Origin: Saccharothrix syringae
Lineage (GTDB): Bacteria; Actinomycetota; Actinomycetes; Mycobacteriales; Pseudonocardiaceae
Length of the DNA: 64,000 bases
Assembly: GCF_009498035.1 (NCBI RefSeq)
Contig: NZ_CP034550.1
Coordinates: forward strand, 4,836,001-4,900,000
Direction of reading: 5' to 3'
Shown: positions 50,093 to 58,233 of the stretch, piece after piece
Position numbering within the stretch: position 1 is the stretch's first letter
Layout: each line of letters opens with the position of its first letter
Made by a program: the position numbers and the translations under genes
Notes under the pieces: generated by a model
The model's database searches: none
The model's input: only the letters and a program-made list of their open reading frames with translations
Told to the model about the DNA's origin: nothing

Positions 50093-51301
50093 ATGGTGTC
50101 GGACCGCATCGCGGGCACGGCGGACGCCCACCGGTCCGGGCCCGTGCCGGACCCGGTGGGCCTGCTCACCGCCGCGGCGACTACCGCCGCGCACCAGCCG
50201 GAGTGGAGCAGCCCGTGGCTCGCCGGGCAGGTCCGCGAGGACCTGTCCCGCCTACCGGGCCTGGTCTCCGCCGAGGACGTGGCCGCCCTGCGGGCGCGGC
50301 TGGCGCTGGTGGCGTCGGGCGGGGCGCTGGTCGTGCAGGCCGGCGACTGCGCGGAGGACCCCGACCGGTGCGAACCGGTGCACGTGCGCGCCAAGGTCGC
50401 GCTGCTCGACGCGCTGGCCGAGGTGGTCACGGCCCGGTCGGGCTTGCCGGTGGTGCGCGTCGGCCGGCTGGCCGGGCAGTTCGCCAAGCCCCGTTCGCGG
50501 CCCACCGAGCGGGTGGCCGGCGTGGAGCTGCCGGTGTACCGCGGCGCGATGGTCAACGACCCCCGGCCGGACCCGGCCGCCCGGGTGCCCGACCCGCTGC
50601 GGATGCTGGACTGCCACGAACTGTCCACATCGGTCGTCGAGGCGTTGGCGGCCGAGCGCCGCGACCCCGGCGCCGAGGTGTGGACCAGCCACGAGGCGCT
50701 GGTGCTGGACTACGAGGTGCCGTTGTTGCGCCCCACCGACGGCGGGCTGCTGCTGGCGTCCGCGCACCTGCCGTGGATCGGGGAGCGCACCCGGCAGGTC
50801 GACGGCGCCCACGTGCGGCTGCTGGCCTCGGTGGTCAACCCGGTCGCCTGCAAGGTGGGGCCGACCACGACCGCGGACGAGCTGCGGCGCCTGTGCGCGG
50901 TGCTCGACCCGCACCGGGAACCGGGCCGCCTGACGCTCATCGCGCGCATGGGCGCCGACCGGGTGCGCGACGTGCTGCCGGGCCTGGTGCGGGCTGTGCG
51001 CGAAGCGGGTCACCCGGTGGTGTGGCTGTGCGATCCCATGCACGGCAACACGGTGACCGGCCCGGACGGGCTCAAGGTGCGCGTGGTCACCACGCTGGTG
51101 CGTGAGCTGGAGGGCTTCCAGGACGCGGTGCGCGCCCAAGGCGGCGTCGACGGCGGCGTGCACCTGGAGGCGACACCGGAAGAGGTGGCGGAGTGCGCGT
51201 GGACGGCCGACGAGCGGCCGACCGGACCCCGCACCACCCTGTGCGACCCGCGGCTGTCGCGCCGGCAGGCCGTGGCGGTGCTGTCGGCGTGGCGAGCCTG
51301 A
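50093..51301 (+). CDS. phzC-like: Class II (PhzC-type) DAHP synthase
   Basis: A 402-residue plant-type 3-deoxy-D-arabino-heptulosonate-7-phosphate synthase. Signatures include VQAGDCAEDPDRCEPVHVRA, RVGRLAGQFAKPRS, YRGAMVNDPRPD, WTSHEALVLDYE and NPVACKVGPTTTADEL, and finally VWLCDPMHGNTV and GGVHLEATPEEVAEC. It condenses PEP and erythrose-4-phosphate at the entry of the shikimate pathway. A cluster copy is commonly a way to raise chorismate supply. It is somewhat shorter than housekeeping enzymes, as PhzC proteins are. The ATG follows GGGGGAGGG; it opens the operon from promoter B. Confidence 0.9.
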   Translation: MVSDRIAGTADAHRSGPVPDPVGLLTAAATTAAHQPEWSSPWLAGQVREDLSRLPGLVSAEDVAALRARLALVASGGALVVQAGDCAEDPDRCEPVHVRAKVALLDALAEVVTARSGLPVVRVGRLAGQFAKPRSRPTERVAGVELPVYRGAMVNDPRPDPAARVPDPLRMLDCHELSTSVVEALAAERRDPGAEVWTSHEALVLDYEVPLLRPTDGGLLLASAHLPWIGERTRQVDGAHVRLLASVVNPVACKVGPTTTADELRRLCAVLDPHREPGRLTLIARMGADRVRDVLPGLVRAVREAGHPVVWLCDPMHGNTVTGPDGLKVRVVTTLVRELEGFQDAVRAQGGVDGGVHLEATPEEVAECAWTADERPTGPRTTLCDPRLSRRQAVAVLSAWRA

Positions 51302-51311
51302 AGGAGGAGGC

Positions 51312-52091
51312 ATGAGGACCGAGGAGTTCGCGGGCAGGGTCGCGATCGTCACCGGAGCGGCGGGCGGGATCGGGCAGGCGGTGGTGCTGGCCCTGGTCGA
51401 CCTGGGCGCTGCGGTGGCCGCCGTCGACCTGGACGGCGAGGCGCTACGAGCCCTGGAGCGCAAGGCGAACGTGGGGCGGCAGGCCGTGCGCGGCTTCACC
51501 GCCGACGTGCGCGAGCCCGCCGACGCCGTCGTGGCCGAGGTCGAGCGGCGACTGGGCCCGGTCGACTTCCTGGTCAACGGCGCGGGCGTGCTGCGCCCCG
51601 GCCCGGCGCTGGAGATGGGCCCCGACGACTGGGACGCCGTGCTGTCGGTGAACGCGGGCGGGGTGTTCCACTTCTCCACCGCCGCGGCCCGCCGGATGGT
51701 CGAGCGCGGTCGGGGTGCCGTCGTGACGGTCTCCTCGAACGCGGCGGGCGTGCCGCGCACCCGGATGTCCGCCTACTGCGCGTCGAAGGCCGCGGCGACG
51801 GCGTTCACCAAGGCCCTGGGGCTGGAACTGGCGGTGCACGGCATCCGGTGCAACGTCGTGGCGCCCGGCTCCACCGACACCGCGATGCTGCGCTCGCTGT
51901 GGACCGACGACAGCGGCCCGGCCAACTCGCTCGCGGGGTCGCTGCCCGAGTACCGGGTCGGCATCCCGCTGCGCAAGTTCGCCACGCCCGAGGACATCGC
52001 GGACGCGGTCGTGTTCCTGCTGTCCGACCGCGCCGCCCACATCACCTTGCAGGACCTGTACGTCGACGGCGGCGCCGCGCTCGGTCGCTAG
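51312..52091 (+). CDS. EntA-like 2,3-dihydro-2,3-dihydroxybenzoate/DHHA dehydrogenase
   Basis: A 259-residue SDR. The cofactor motif is [20 protein letters not shown], the NGAG motif is [11 protein letters not shown], Ser is in [13 protein letters not shown] and Y-x-x-x-K in [26 protein letters not shown] suggests NAD preference. It ends [14 protein letters not shown], as in EntA/DhbA-type dehydrogenases. Next to PhzD- and PhzE-like genes it should oxidise DHHA to 3-hydroxyanthranilate, as in benzoxazole and pyrrolobenzodiazepine-type pathways. ATG after GAAGGAGGAGGC, 10 bp behind DAHP synthase. Confidence 0.8.
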   Translation: MRTEEFAGRVAIVTGAAGGIGQAVVLALVDLGAAVAAVDLDGEALRALERKANVGRQAVRGFTADVREPADAVVAEVERRLGPVDFLVNGAGVLRPGPALEMGPDDWDAVLSVNAGGVFHFSTAAARRMVERGRGAVVTVSSNAAGVPRTRMSAYCASKAAATAFTKALGLELAVHGIRCNVVAPGSTDTAMLRSLWTDDSGPANSLAGSLPEYRVGIPLRKFATPEDIADAVVFLLSDRAAHITLQDLYVDGGAALGR

Positions 52092-52120
52092 GCCCGCACA
52101 CGAGGGAAAGGGCGCTCGCC

Positions 52121-52792
52121 TTGGGGATCCCCACCATCCAGCCGTACCCGATGCCGGGTGCGGGCGACCTGCCGCGCAACACCGCCGACTGGACCCCGGA
52201 CGGCGGCCGGGCGGCGCTGCTGGTGCACGACATGCAGAAGTACTTCGTCCGCCCCTTCCCCCGGCACCTCGAACCGGGGGGCGCGCTCGTCGACAACACC
52301 CGGGCGCTGGTGCGGCGGGCCCGGGCGTGCGGCGTCCCGGTGCTCTACACGGCCCAGCCCGGCCGGATGACGCCGGAGCAGCGCGGGCTGCTCAAGGACT
52401 TCTGGGGTCCGGGCATGACCACGACGGCCGACGACCGCGAGGTGATCGACGAGCTGGCCCCGGACGGGGACAGCGCGCTGTTCACCAAGTGGCGCTACAG
52501 CGCCTTCCACGGCAACGGCCTGCTGGAGCACCTGCGCGCGACCGGCCGCGACCAGCTCGTCGTCTGCGGTGTCTACGCGCACGTGGGCTGCCTGATGACC
52601 GCCGTGGAGGCGTTCACCCACGACATCGAGACCTTCCTGGTCGCCGACGCGGTGGCGGACTTCTCCGCCGAGCACCACCGGATGGCGCTGGAGTACGCGG
52701 CGAGCCGCTGCTCGGTCGTGCTCACCACGCACGCCGTGCTGGCCCACCTCGACCGCACCGGCCTGGTCGCGCGCGCGGCGGGCGAGTCGTGA
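52121..52792 (+). CDS. phzD-like: PhzD-like isochorismatase (ADIC hydrolase), TTG start
   Basis: A 223-residue protein starting [19 protein letters not shown], very like PhzD N-termini. This fixes a rare TTG start (52121) behind GAGGGAAAGGG. Catalytic Asp is in [11 protein letters not shown] (D37) and Lys in [11 protein letters not shown] (K123). The position of the usual nucleophilic Cys is Gly156 in [13 protein letters not shown], as expected for PhzD-type isochorismatases rather than cysteine hydrolases. It should cleave ADIC to DHHA plus pyruvate. The stop overlaps the PhzE-like GTG. Confidence 0.9.
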   Translation: MGIPTIQPYPMPGAGDLPRNTADWTPDGGRAALLVHDMQKYFVRPFPRHLEPGGALVDNTRALVRRARACGVPVLYTAQPGRMTPEQRGLLKDFWGPGMTTTADDREVIDELAPDGDSALFTKWRYSAFHGNGLLEHLRATGRDQLVVCGVYAHVGCLMTAVEAFTHDIETFLVADAVADFSAEHHRMALEYAASRCSVVLTTHAVLAHLDRTGLVARAAGES

Positions 52793-54822
52793 CCCGCGCC
52801 GAACCCGGCTTCGCCGACCTGCTGGCCCGGGTGCTCGGCCCGGCGGCGCCCGACTTCGCGCTGGTGCACCGCCCGGAGGCGGTGGGCGACCGCGTCGAGC
52901 TGCTGCTCGGCGATGTGGCGAGCGTGCCGCTGCTGGCCGACCTGCCGCTGCCCGAGCCGGGCCCGGCCGGTTCCCCGCGCCACGACCTGTTCGCGCTCGT
53001 GCCCTACCGGCAGGTGGTGGAGCGGGGCTTCGAGTGCCACGACGACGGCGCGCCGCTGCTGGCGATGTCGGTGCGCGAGCAGGTGTCGACCACCCTGTCG
53101 ACCGCCCTGGGGCTGCTGCCCGACGAGCCGATCACCCTGCGCGACCCGCACTTCGACGTCGACGACGACGAGTACGCCTCGATCGTGCGGTCGGTGCTGA
53201 CCGAGGAGATCGGCCGGGGCGTGGGCGCCAACTTCGTCATCAAGCGCTCGTTCACCGCCGAGGTGCCCGACTTCTCCCGGCGCAAGGCGCTGTCGCTGTT
53301 CCGCAGGCTGCTCAGCGGCGAGCGCGGCGCGTACTGGACGTTCGCCGCGCACCTGGCCGGGCGGACGTTCGTCGGCGCGACGCCGGAGCGGCACCTCAGC
53401 CTGTTCGACGGCACCGCGGTGATGAACCCGATCAGCGGCACCCACCGGCACCCGCCGGGCGGCCCGTCGTTGGCCGGGCTGCTGGACTTCCTCGCCGACC
53501 CGAAGGAGACCGCCGAGCTGTACATGGTCCTCGACGAGGAGCTGAAGATGATGGGGCGCGTCGCCGAGGGCGGCGGCCGCGCGGTGGGGCCGTTCCTCAA
53601 GGAGATGGCGACCCTGAGCCACACCGAGTACCTGATCGAGGGGCACGTGCCCGGCGACCCGCGGGACGTGCTCAGGGAGACGCTGTTCGCGCCGACGGTC
53701 ACCGGCAGCCCGGTGGAGAGCGCCTGCCGCGTCATCCGGCAGCACGAGCCCCGCGGCCGCGGCTACTACAGCGGGGTGGCGGCCCTGGTCAGCCGCGACG
53801 TGAACGGCGGCCGGTCGCTGGACTCGGCGATCCTGCTGCGCACGGCGGAGGTCGTCGACGGGCGGCTGGCCATCGCGGTCGGGGCGACCCTGGTGCGCGA
53901 CTCCGACGCCCGGTCGGAGGTGGCCGAGACGCACGGCAAGGTCGGGACGATGCTGCGGGCGCTCGGCGTCCGGGCCGGGTCCCCGGCGCACCCGGCCGGC
54001 GCGCCCGACCCTGCCGCCCCTGCCGCCGCTCCCGCGCCCGCTCCGGCCGCCGCTCCCGTCTCGGCCGCCGCTCCCGTCTCGACCACCGCCCTCACCCCGG
54101 TCGCCGCGTCCACCCCGATCGACCTGGCCGCCCACCCCGAGGTCCAGGCCGCCCTGGCGGACCGCAACTCGCGGCTCGCGCCGTTCTGGCTGGACCGGTC
54201 GGGGCGGCGGGTCCACGTCGTGCCGCACCTGGTCGGCCGCCGGGTGCTCGTGGTCGACGCGGAGGACACGTTCACCGCGATGCTGCGGCACCAGCTGTGC
54301 GCGCTCGGCCTGGACGCGGAGGTGCGCCGGTTCGACGAGCCGCACCCGGTGGGGGAGCACGACCTGGTCGTCATGGGACCCGGCCCGGGTGACCCGCGCG
54401 ACCGCGCCCACCCCCGGATCGCCCGGGTGCGCGAGTCCCTGGCGGAGCTGCTGCGGGCGCGGCGGCCGTTCCTGGCCGTCTGCCTGAGCCACCAGGTGCT
54501 CGGCACCCTGCTGGGCCTCGGGGTCGTCCGCCGGGAGCGGCCGGACCAGGGCGTGCAGCGGGAGGTCGACTTCTTCGGGCGGCGCGTGCGCGTGGGCTTC
54601 TACAACACCTTCGCGCTGCGCTGCGACCGCGACGAGGTCGACGGCGTGGAGGTGTGCCGCGACCCCGTCGACGGGCAGGTGCACGGCCTGCGCGGACCGC
54701 ACTTCCGCTCGTTCCAGTTCCACGCGGAGTCCGTGCTGAGCGCGGACGGGCTGGCCGTGCTGCGCGACGCGGTGACCTCGTTGCTGCCGGCGCCCGTGGC
54801 CTCGGCCCACCGGGACCGGTGA
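52789..54822 (+). CDS. phzE-like: PhzE-like ADIC synthase (fused TrpE-like and glutaminase domains)
   Basis: A 677-residue fusion. The chorismate-binding domain (about 1-395) has [45 protein letters not shown] and [21 protein letters not shown] Pro/Ala linker (about 400-440) leads to a class I glutamine amidotransferase (about 480-665), with nucleophile Cys in [17 protein letters not shown] and His-x-Glu in [10 protein letters not shown]. This order is that of PhzE, which makes 2-amino-2-desoxyisochorismate from chorismate and glutamine. GTG 52789 overlaps phzD-like. Confidence 0.9.
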   Translation: MTRAEPGFADLLARVLGPAAPDFALVHRPEAVGDRVELLLGDVASVPLLADLPLPEPGPAGSPRHDLFALVPYRQVVERGFECHDDGAPLLAMSVREQVSTTLSTALGLLPDEPITLRDPHFDVDDDEYASIVRSVLTEEIGRGVGANFVIKRSFTAEVPDFSRRKALSLFRRLLSGERGAYWTFAAHLAGRTFVGATPERHLSLFDGTAVMNPISGTHRHPPGGPSLAGLLDFLADPKETAELYMVLDEELKMMGRVAEGGGRAVGPFLKEMATLSHTEYLIEGHVPGDPRDVLRETLFAPTVTGSPVESACRVIRQHEPRGRGYYSGVAALVSRDVNGGRSLDSAILLRTAEVVDGRLAIAVGATLVRDSDARSEVAETHGKVGTMLRALGVRAGSPAHPAGAPDPAAPAAAPAPAPAAAPVSAAAPVSTTALTPVAASTPIDLAAHPEVQAALADRNSRLAPFWLDRSGRRVHVVPHLVGRRVLVVDAEDTFTAMLRHQLCALGLDAEVRRFDEPHPVGEHDLVVMGPGPGDPRDRAHPRIARVRESLAELLRARRPFLAVCLSHQVLGTLLGLGVVRRERPDQGVQREVDFFGRRVRVGFYNTFALRCDRDEVDGVEVCRDPVDGQVHGLRGPHFRSFQFHAESVLSADGLAVLRDAVTSLLPAPVASAHRDR

Positions 54823-54829
54823 GGCGGCG

Positions 54830-56020
54830 GTGGCCAGGTTCGTCGTCGTCGGTGGCGGCATCGGCGGTCTCGCCGCGGCGTTGAGCGTCGCGCGGGCGGG
54901 CCACGAGGTGGAGGTCCTCGAACGCGCTCGTGAGTTCGCGGAGCTGGGCGCGGGCATCCAGCTGGCGCCCAACGCCTTCCACGCGCTGGACGTGCTCGGG
55001 GTCGGCGCGGAGGTCCGGGCCGCCGCCGTGCACGTCGAGGAACTGCGGCTGGTGGACGGGCGCTCCGGTGGCGTGCTGGCCCGGATGCCGGTGGGCGAGG
55101 GGTACCGCGGGCGGTTCGGCAACCCCTACGCCGTCGTCCACCGGCCGGACCTGCACACCCCGCTGCTGCGCGCCTGCCGGTCCGAGCCCGCGATCCGGCT
55201 CCGCGCCGGCTGCGCGGTGGTGCGGTACGAGGACTCCGGCCGGGGGGTGACCTGCGAGCTGGCCTCCGGCGAGCGGGTGACGGGCGACGCGCTGGTCGGT
55301 GCCGACGGCATCCGCTCCACCGTCCGCGGGCAGCTGCTCGGCGACGGCGAGCCGCGGGTGACCGGCCACACCATCTTCCGCAGCGTCGTGCCGATGGACT
55401 CCGTGCCGCCCGGCCTGCGGTGGAACGCGGTGTGCCTGTGGGCCTTGCCGGGCGCGCACCTGGTGCACTACCCGATCGCGGGCGGCCGGAAGCTCAACCT
55501 CGCGATCACCCGCGACGACGGCGCGCGCACGGCCGTGTCCGGCCTGCCCGCGGACCGCGCGGACGTGCTCGCGGCGTTCACCGACCTGCCCGCCACCGCG
55601 CGGGAGCTGCTGGAGCTGGGCCGCGACTGGCACCGGTGGGTGCTGTGCGACCGCGACCCGGTGCCGCGCTGGCACGAGGGCCGCGTGGTGCTGATCGGCG
55701 ACGCCGCCCACCCGATGCTCCAGTACGCCGCCCAGGGCGCCTGCATGGCGCTGGAGGACGCGGTGGTGCTCGGCGCGCTGGTGCGCTGCGGCCCCGACGC
55801 GGTGCCCGACCGCTTCGGCCGCTTCACCGCGCTGCGGCGGGACCGCACCGCACGCGCCCAGGAGGTCGCCCGCTGGCTCGGCGAGGCGGTCTACCACGCG
55901 GCGGGCGACCGGGCGCGGTCGCGGGACGCCCTGCTCGCCGGGCTGTCCGCGGAGGACCTGTACGAGGCGGTGTCGTGGCTCCACGCCGCGAAGGTCGACG
56001 CACCCGCCGCCGCCCGCTGA
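54830..56020 (+). CDS. Salicylate hydroxylase-like FAD monooxygenase
   Basis: A 396-residue class A flavoprotein. The FAD motif is RFVVVGGGIGGLAAALSVAR, followed by ELGAGIQLAPNAFHALD. The DG motif is LVGADGIRSTVRGQLL and the GD motif RVVLIGDAAHPMLQYAAQGA. These features group it with salicylate and 3-hydroxybenzoate hydroxylases. Acting on 3-hydroxyanthranilate it could add a hydroxyl, possibly with loss of the carboxyl as NahG does. GTG 54830 lies 7 bp after the PhzE-like stop. Confidence 0.85.
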   Translation: MARFVVVGGGIGGLAAALSVARAGHEVEVLERAREFAELGAGIQLAPNAFHALDVLGVGAEVRAAAVHVEELRLVDGRSGGVLARMPVGEGYRGRFGNPYAVVHRPDLHTPLLRACRSEPAIRLRAGCAVVRYEDSGRGVTCELASGERVTGDALVGADGIRSTVRGQLLGDGEPRVTGHTIFRSVVPMDSVPPGLRWNAVCLWALPGAHLVHYPIAGGRKLNLAITRDDGARTAVSGLPADRADVLAAFTDLPATARELLELGRDWHRWVLCDRDPVPRWHEGRVVLIGDAAHPMLQYAAQGACMALEDAVVLGALVRCGPDAVPDRFGRFTALRRDRTARAQEVARWLGEAVYHAAGDRARSRDALLAGLSAEDLYEAVSWLHAAKVDAPAAAR

Positions 56021-56037
56021 CGAAGAACAGGAGTGCC

Positions 56038-57174
56038 ATGCCGTACCCAGCCCTGGCCGCGCAGGTGGACGACCTCGACGACGAGTACGTCCGCCGCACG
56101 GCCCACCAGCTGATCCTGGCCGACGTCGGCGCGATCGGCCAGCGCCGGTTGCGGGGCGCGCGCGTGCTGGTGATCGGCGCCGACGAGGTCGGTGCCGCCG
56201 CCCTCGTCCAGCTCGCCGACGCCGGTGTCGGCACGCTCGGCGTCGTGGACGGCGCCCGGCTGCACCCGTGGGACCGGCACGCCGGCCTGCCCGCGGACCA
56301 CGGCACCCGGGCCGCCTCGTGGGCGAAGTCGCTGATCCCGACCCACCCCTGGCTGACCGTGCACGCCTGGGAGAGCCGCTTCGACCCGGCGCTCGCCGCC
56401 CGGGTCGCGGACTACGACCTGGTGCTCTGCGCGGTCGAGGACCCCGCGCTGTGCTACCTGGTCGACGACGCCTGCGCGCGGGAGGGCAAGCCGTGGGTGT
56501 GGGGCGGCATGGACCGCGCCGAGGGCCGGGTGAGCGTGTTCTGGGACGCGCACGGCCCGACCTACCGCGACCTGTTCCCCACCCCGCCCGCGCCGTACTT
56601 CCGCGGCATGGCGGGCACGCTGACCGCGCTGGGCCCGTGGATCGCCGCCGTCATGGCGGCCGAGGCGGTGAAGCTGCTCGCCGGTTCGGGGGAGCCCCTG
56701 CTGGGGCGCGTGCTGGAGTACGACGCGATGCGCGGCGACTGCGGGACCCGGTCGCTGGTGCGCGGCGCGTCGACCGCGCGGCCGGCCGAGCTGACCGCGC
56801 ACGAGCCGTTCTTCGGCCTGCTCTCCCCGCAGGCGGCCGAGGCGGCCCGGGAGGCCACCATCTCCGCGGTCGAGCTGAAGGAGCTGATGGACGGCGGCGT
56901 GCCGCTGCACGTGGTGGACGTGCGGGAGGCCGACGAGCACGCCTTCGTGGACCTGCCCGGCTCGGTCCTGGTGCCCAAGGCGGAGTTCCTGGAGGGCGAC
57001 GCGGCGGCGCGCCTGCCCCGGGACCGCAAGGTGGTGCTGTTCTGCCGGATGGGCATCCGCTCCGCCGAGGCGCTGGCCGTGGTGCGCGCGCAGGGCCACC
57101 CCGACGCGGTGCACCTGGGCGGCGGCATCCTGGCGTGGGCGCAGCAGGTCGACCCCGACCTGCCGACGTACTGA
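56038..57174 (+). CDS. MoeZ-like protein: degenerate E1/ThiF domain fused to intact rhodanese
   Basis: A 378-residue protein. The N-terminal E1-like domain (about 25-245) is recognisable from VRRTAHQLILADVGAIGQRR, AAEAVKLLAGSGEPLLGRVL and EYDAM. Its nucleotide loop reads VIGADEVGAAAL instead of GxGGLGS, and the Cys-containing CAEGGVLG stretch is absent (TPPAPYFRGMAG). The rhodanese domain (about 275-375) keeps the active Cys in LFCRMGIRSAEALAV (about C336). It may pass persulfide sulfur, while adenylation by the E1 part is doubtful. It sits in the 3-hydroxyanthranilate operon 17 bp after the hydroxylase. Confidence 0.8.
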   Translation: MPYPALAAQVDDLDDEYVRRTAHQLILADVGAIGQRRLRGARVLVIGADEVGAAALVQLADAGVGTLGVVDGARLHPWDRHAGLPADHGTRAASWAKSLIPTHPWLTVHAWESRFDPALAARVADYDLVLCAVEDPALCYLVDDACAREGKPWVWGGMDRAEGRVSVFWDAHGPTYRDLFPTPPAPYFRGMAGTLTALGPWIAAVMAAEAVKLLAGSGEPLLGRVLEYDAMRGDCGTRSLVRGASTARPAELTAHEPFFGLLSPQAAEAAREATISAVELKELMDGGVPLHVVDVREADEHAFVDLPGSVLVPKAEFLEGDAAARLPRDRKVVLFCRMGIRSAEALAVVRAQGHPDAVHLGGGILAWAQQVDPDLPTY

Positions 57175-57184
57175 GGGGGCCGCG

Positions 57185-57709
57185 ATGACCCCGAGGGAGA
57201 CGGCCCCGGAGGACACCACCGCCGAGGAGCTGCTGCTCGCCCGGCTGGCCGAGCAGGAGGAGCGGCTGGTGTTCGGCCGCTTCGACAACGACACCGCCTA
57301 CGCGCTCGGCGACCGGATGGTGTGCGAGGCCCGCCGCCGCGGCCTGGCGATCACGGTCTCGGTGCGCCGCGGCGGCCAACTGCTGTTCCACGCCGCGCTG
57401 CCCGGGACGTCGTTGGACAACGAGGAGTGGGCGGAGCGCAAGAGCCGGGTGGTGGACCGCTACGGCCACAGCTCGTACCTGGTGGGCACGCGGTTCCGGG
57501 TCCGCGGCTCGACGTTCGACGCGCGCTCGCGGCTGGACCCCGCGCGGTACGCGGCCAGCGGCGGTTCGTTCCCGGTCGTCGTGCGCGACGTCGGCCCGGT
57601 CGGCAGCGTGACCGTGTCCGGCCTGCGCGAGGAGGAGGACCACGCGTTCGTGGTCGAGCAGCTGGCGGCCTTCCTCGGCGTCGACCCGGGGTGGCCCCGG
57701 CAGGCGTGA
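57185..57709 (+). CDS. HbpS/UPF0303-like heme-degrading domain protein
   Basis: A 174-residue protein. FGRFDNDTAYALGDRMVCEA is followed by RGLAITVSVRRGGQLLFHAA, EEWAERKSRVVDRYGHSSYL, SGGSFPVVVRDVGPVGSVTV and GLREEEDHAFVVEQL. The pattern matches UPF0303/HbpS-like proteins, a profilin-like fold in which some members bind or degrade heme and others accompany redox operons. It starts 10 bp after the MoeZ-like stop and is the last gene before an 18-bp-stem terminator. Its role in the pathway is unknown. Confidence 0.75.
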   Translation: MTPRETAPEDTTAEELLLARLAEQEERLVFGRFDNDTAYALGDRMVCEARRRGLAITVSVRRGGQLLFHAALPGTSLDNEEWAERKSRVVDRYGHSSYLVGTRFRVRGSTFDARSRLDPARYAASGGSFPVVVRDVGPVGSVTVSGLREEEDHAFVVEQLAAFLGVDPGWPRQA

Positions 57710-57713
57710 CCGC

Positions 57714-57758
57714 GGCCGGCGCGGACGTCCCGGCAGGAGGGGGACGTCCGCGCCGGCC
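57714..57758. terminator. 18-bp-stem hairpin terminator at cluster end
   Basis: A perfect 18-bp inverted repeat (arms at 57714-57731 and 57741-57758, loop of 9) lies between the end of the biosynthetic operon and a converging gene. It marks the right border of the cluster. Confidence 0.85.
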
Positions 57759-57763
57759 CGCGT

Positions 57764-58171
57764 TCAGCGCCGCTCGTCCTCGTCGAGCCGGTCGCCGGCG
57801 CGCAGGTGGAACCTGCCCTCCAGGTGGACGGCGGGCACGCGGCCGGCGCGGGTGCGGTGGCGGCCGCCCGCGGGGCGGCACCGGGCGCGCAGGCAGGTGG
57901 TGACGAGCAGGGTGACCAGTGCCGCGCCGGTGGCGAGGGCGGCCGAGACGTCGTCGGTGGCGAGGTCGCCCGGCAGGTCGGGCGGTGCGGTGAGGGGGAG
58001 GGCGAGCGAGAGCAGGGCGGCCACGGCGGCGCCGGCGGCGAGGGCCGTGGCGGTGTGCCCGGCGAGCGCCAGGCCGACGACCACGCTCAGGCCGGGGCGG
58101 CCGGGCGGGCCGGTGTCCGGCGGGCAGTGGCACCCGGTGGTCCGGTGGTCGGGTGGTGGACGACGGTGCAT
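57764..58171 (-). CDS. Small membrane protein, unrecognised
   Basis: A 135-residue protein with a Pro/His-rich cytoplasmic N-terminus (MHRRPPPDHRTTGCHCPPD). Two hydrophobic helices follow (LSVVVGLALAGHTATALAAG and AALATGAALVTLLVTTCLRA), then a basic tail ending RLDEDERR. ATG 58171 has GAGGAC close by. It lies downstream of the 320-residue gene on the same strand, with 62 bp between, so the two may be co-transcribed. No family is recognised. Confidence 0.55.
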   Translation of the reverse strand: MHRRPPPDHRTTGCHCPPDTGPPGRPGLSVVVGLALAGHTATALAAGAAVAALLSLALPLTAPPDLPGDLATDDVSAALATGAALVTLLVTTCLRARCRPAGGRHRTRAGRVPAVHLEGRFHLRAGDRLDEDERR

Positions 58172-58233
58172 GGTGTCCTCGTCTCCGCGCCGCGACGGCG
58201 CTGTGCGGTTGCCTCCACCGGGAGGGGGAACCG

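Noticed and set aside
50093-52792. Catechol siderophore (2,3-dihydroxybenzoate) genes
   Set aside because: The chorismate enzyme is a PhzE-type fusion with a glutaminase domain rather than an isochorismate synthase, and no NRPS or 2,3-DHB ligase accompanies it. The isochorismatase is PhzD-like.
52789-54822. Anthranilate synthase for tryptophan
   Set aside because: The fused order and length match PhzE/ADIC synthase and the gene overlaps a PhzD-like gene. No other trp gene is nearby. A TrpEG-type activity is not strictly excluded.
50093-57709. Phenazine biosynthesis cluster
   Set aside because: PhzC-, PhzD- and PhzE-like genes are present, but PhzF (DHHA isomerase), PhzA/B and PhzG are absent and an EntA-like dehydrogenase is present instead. 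This points to 3-hydroxyanthranilate, not phenazine-1-carboxylate.
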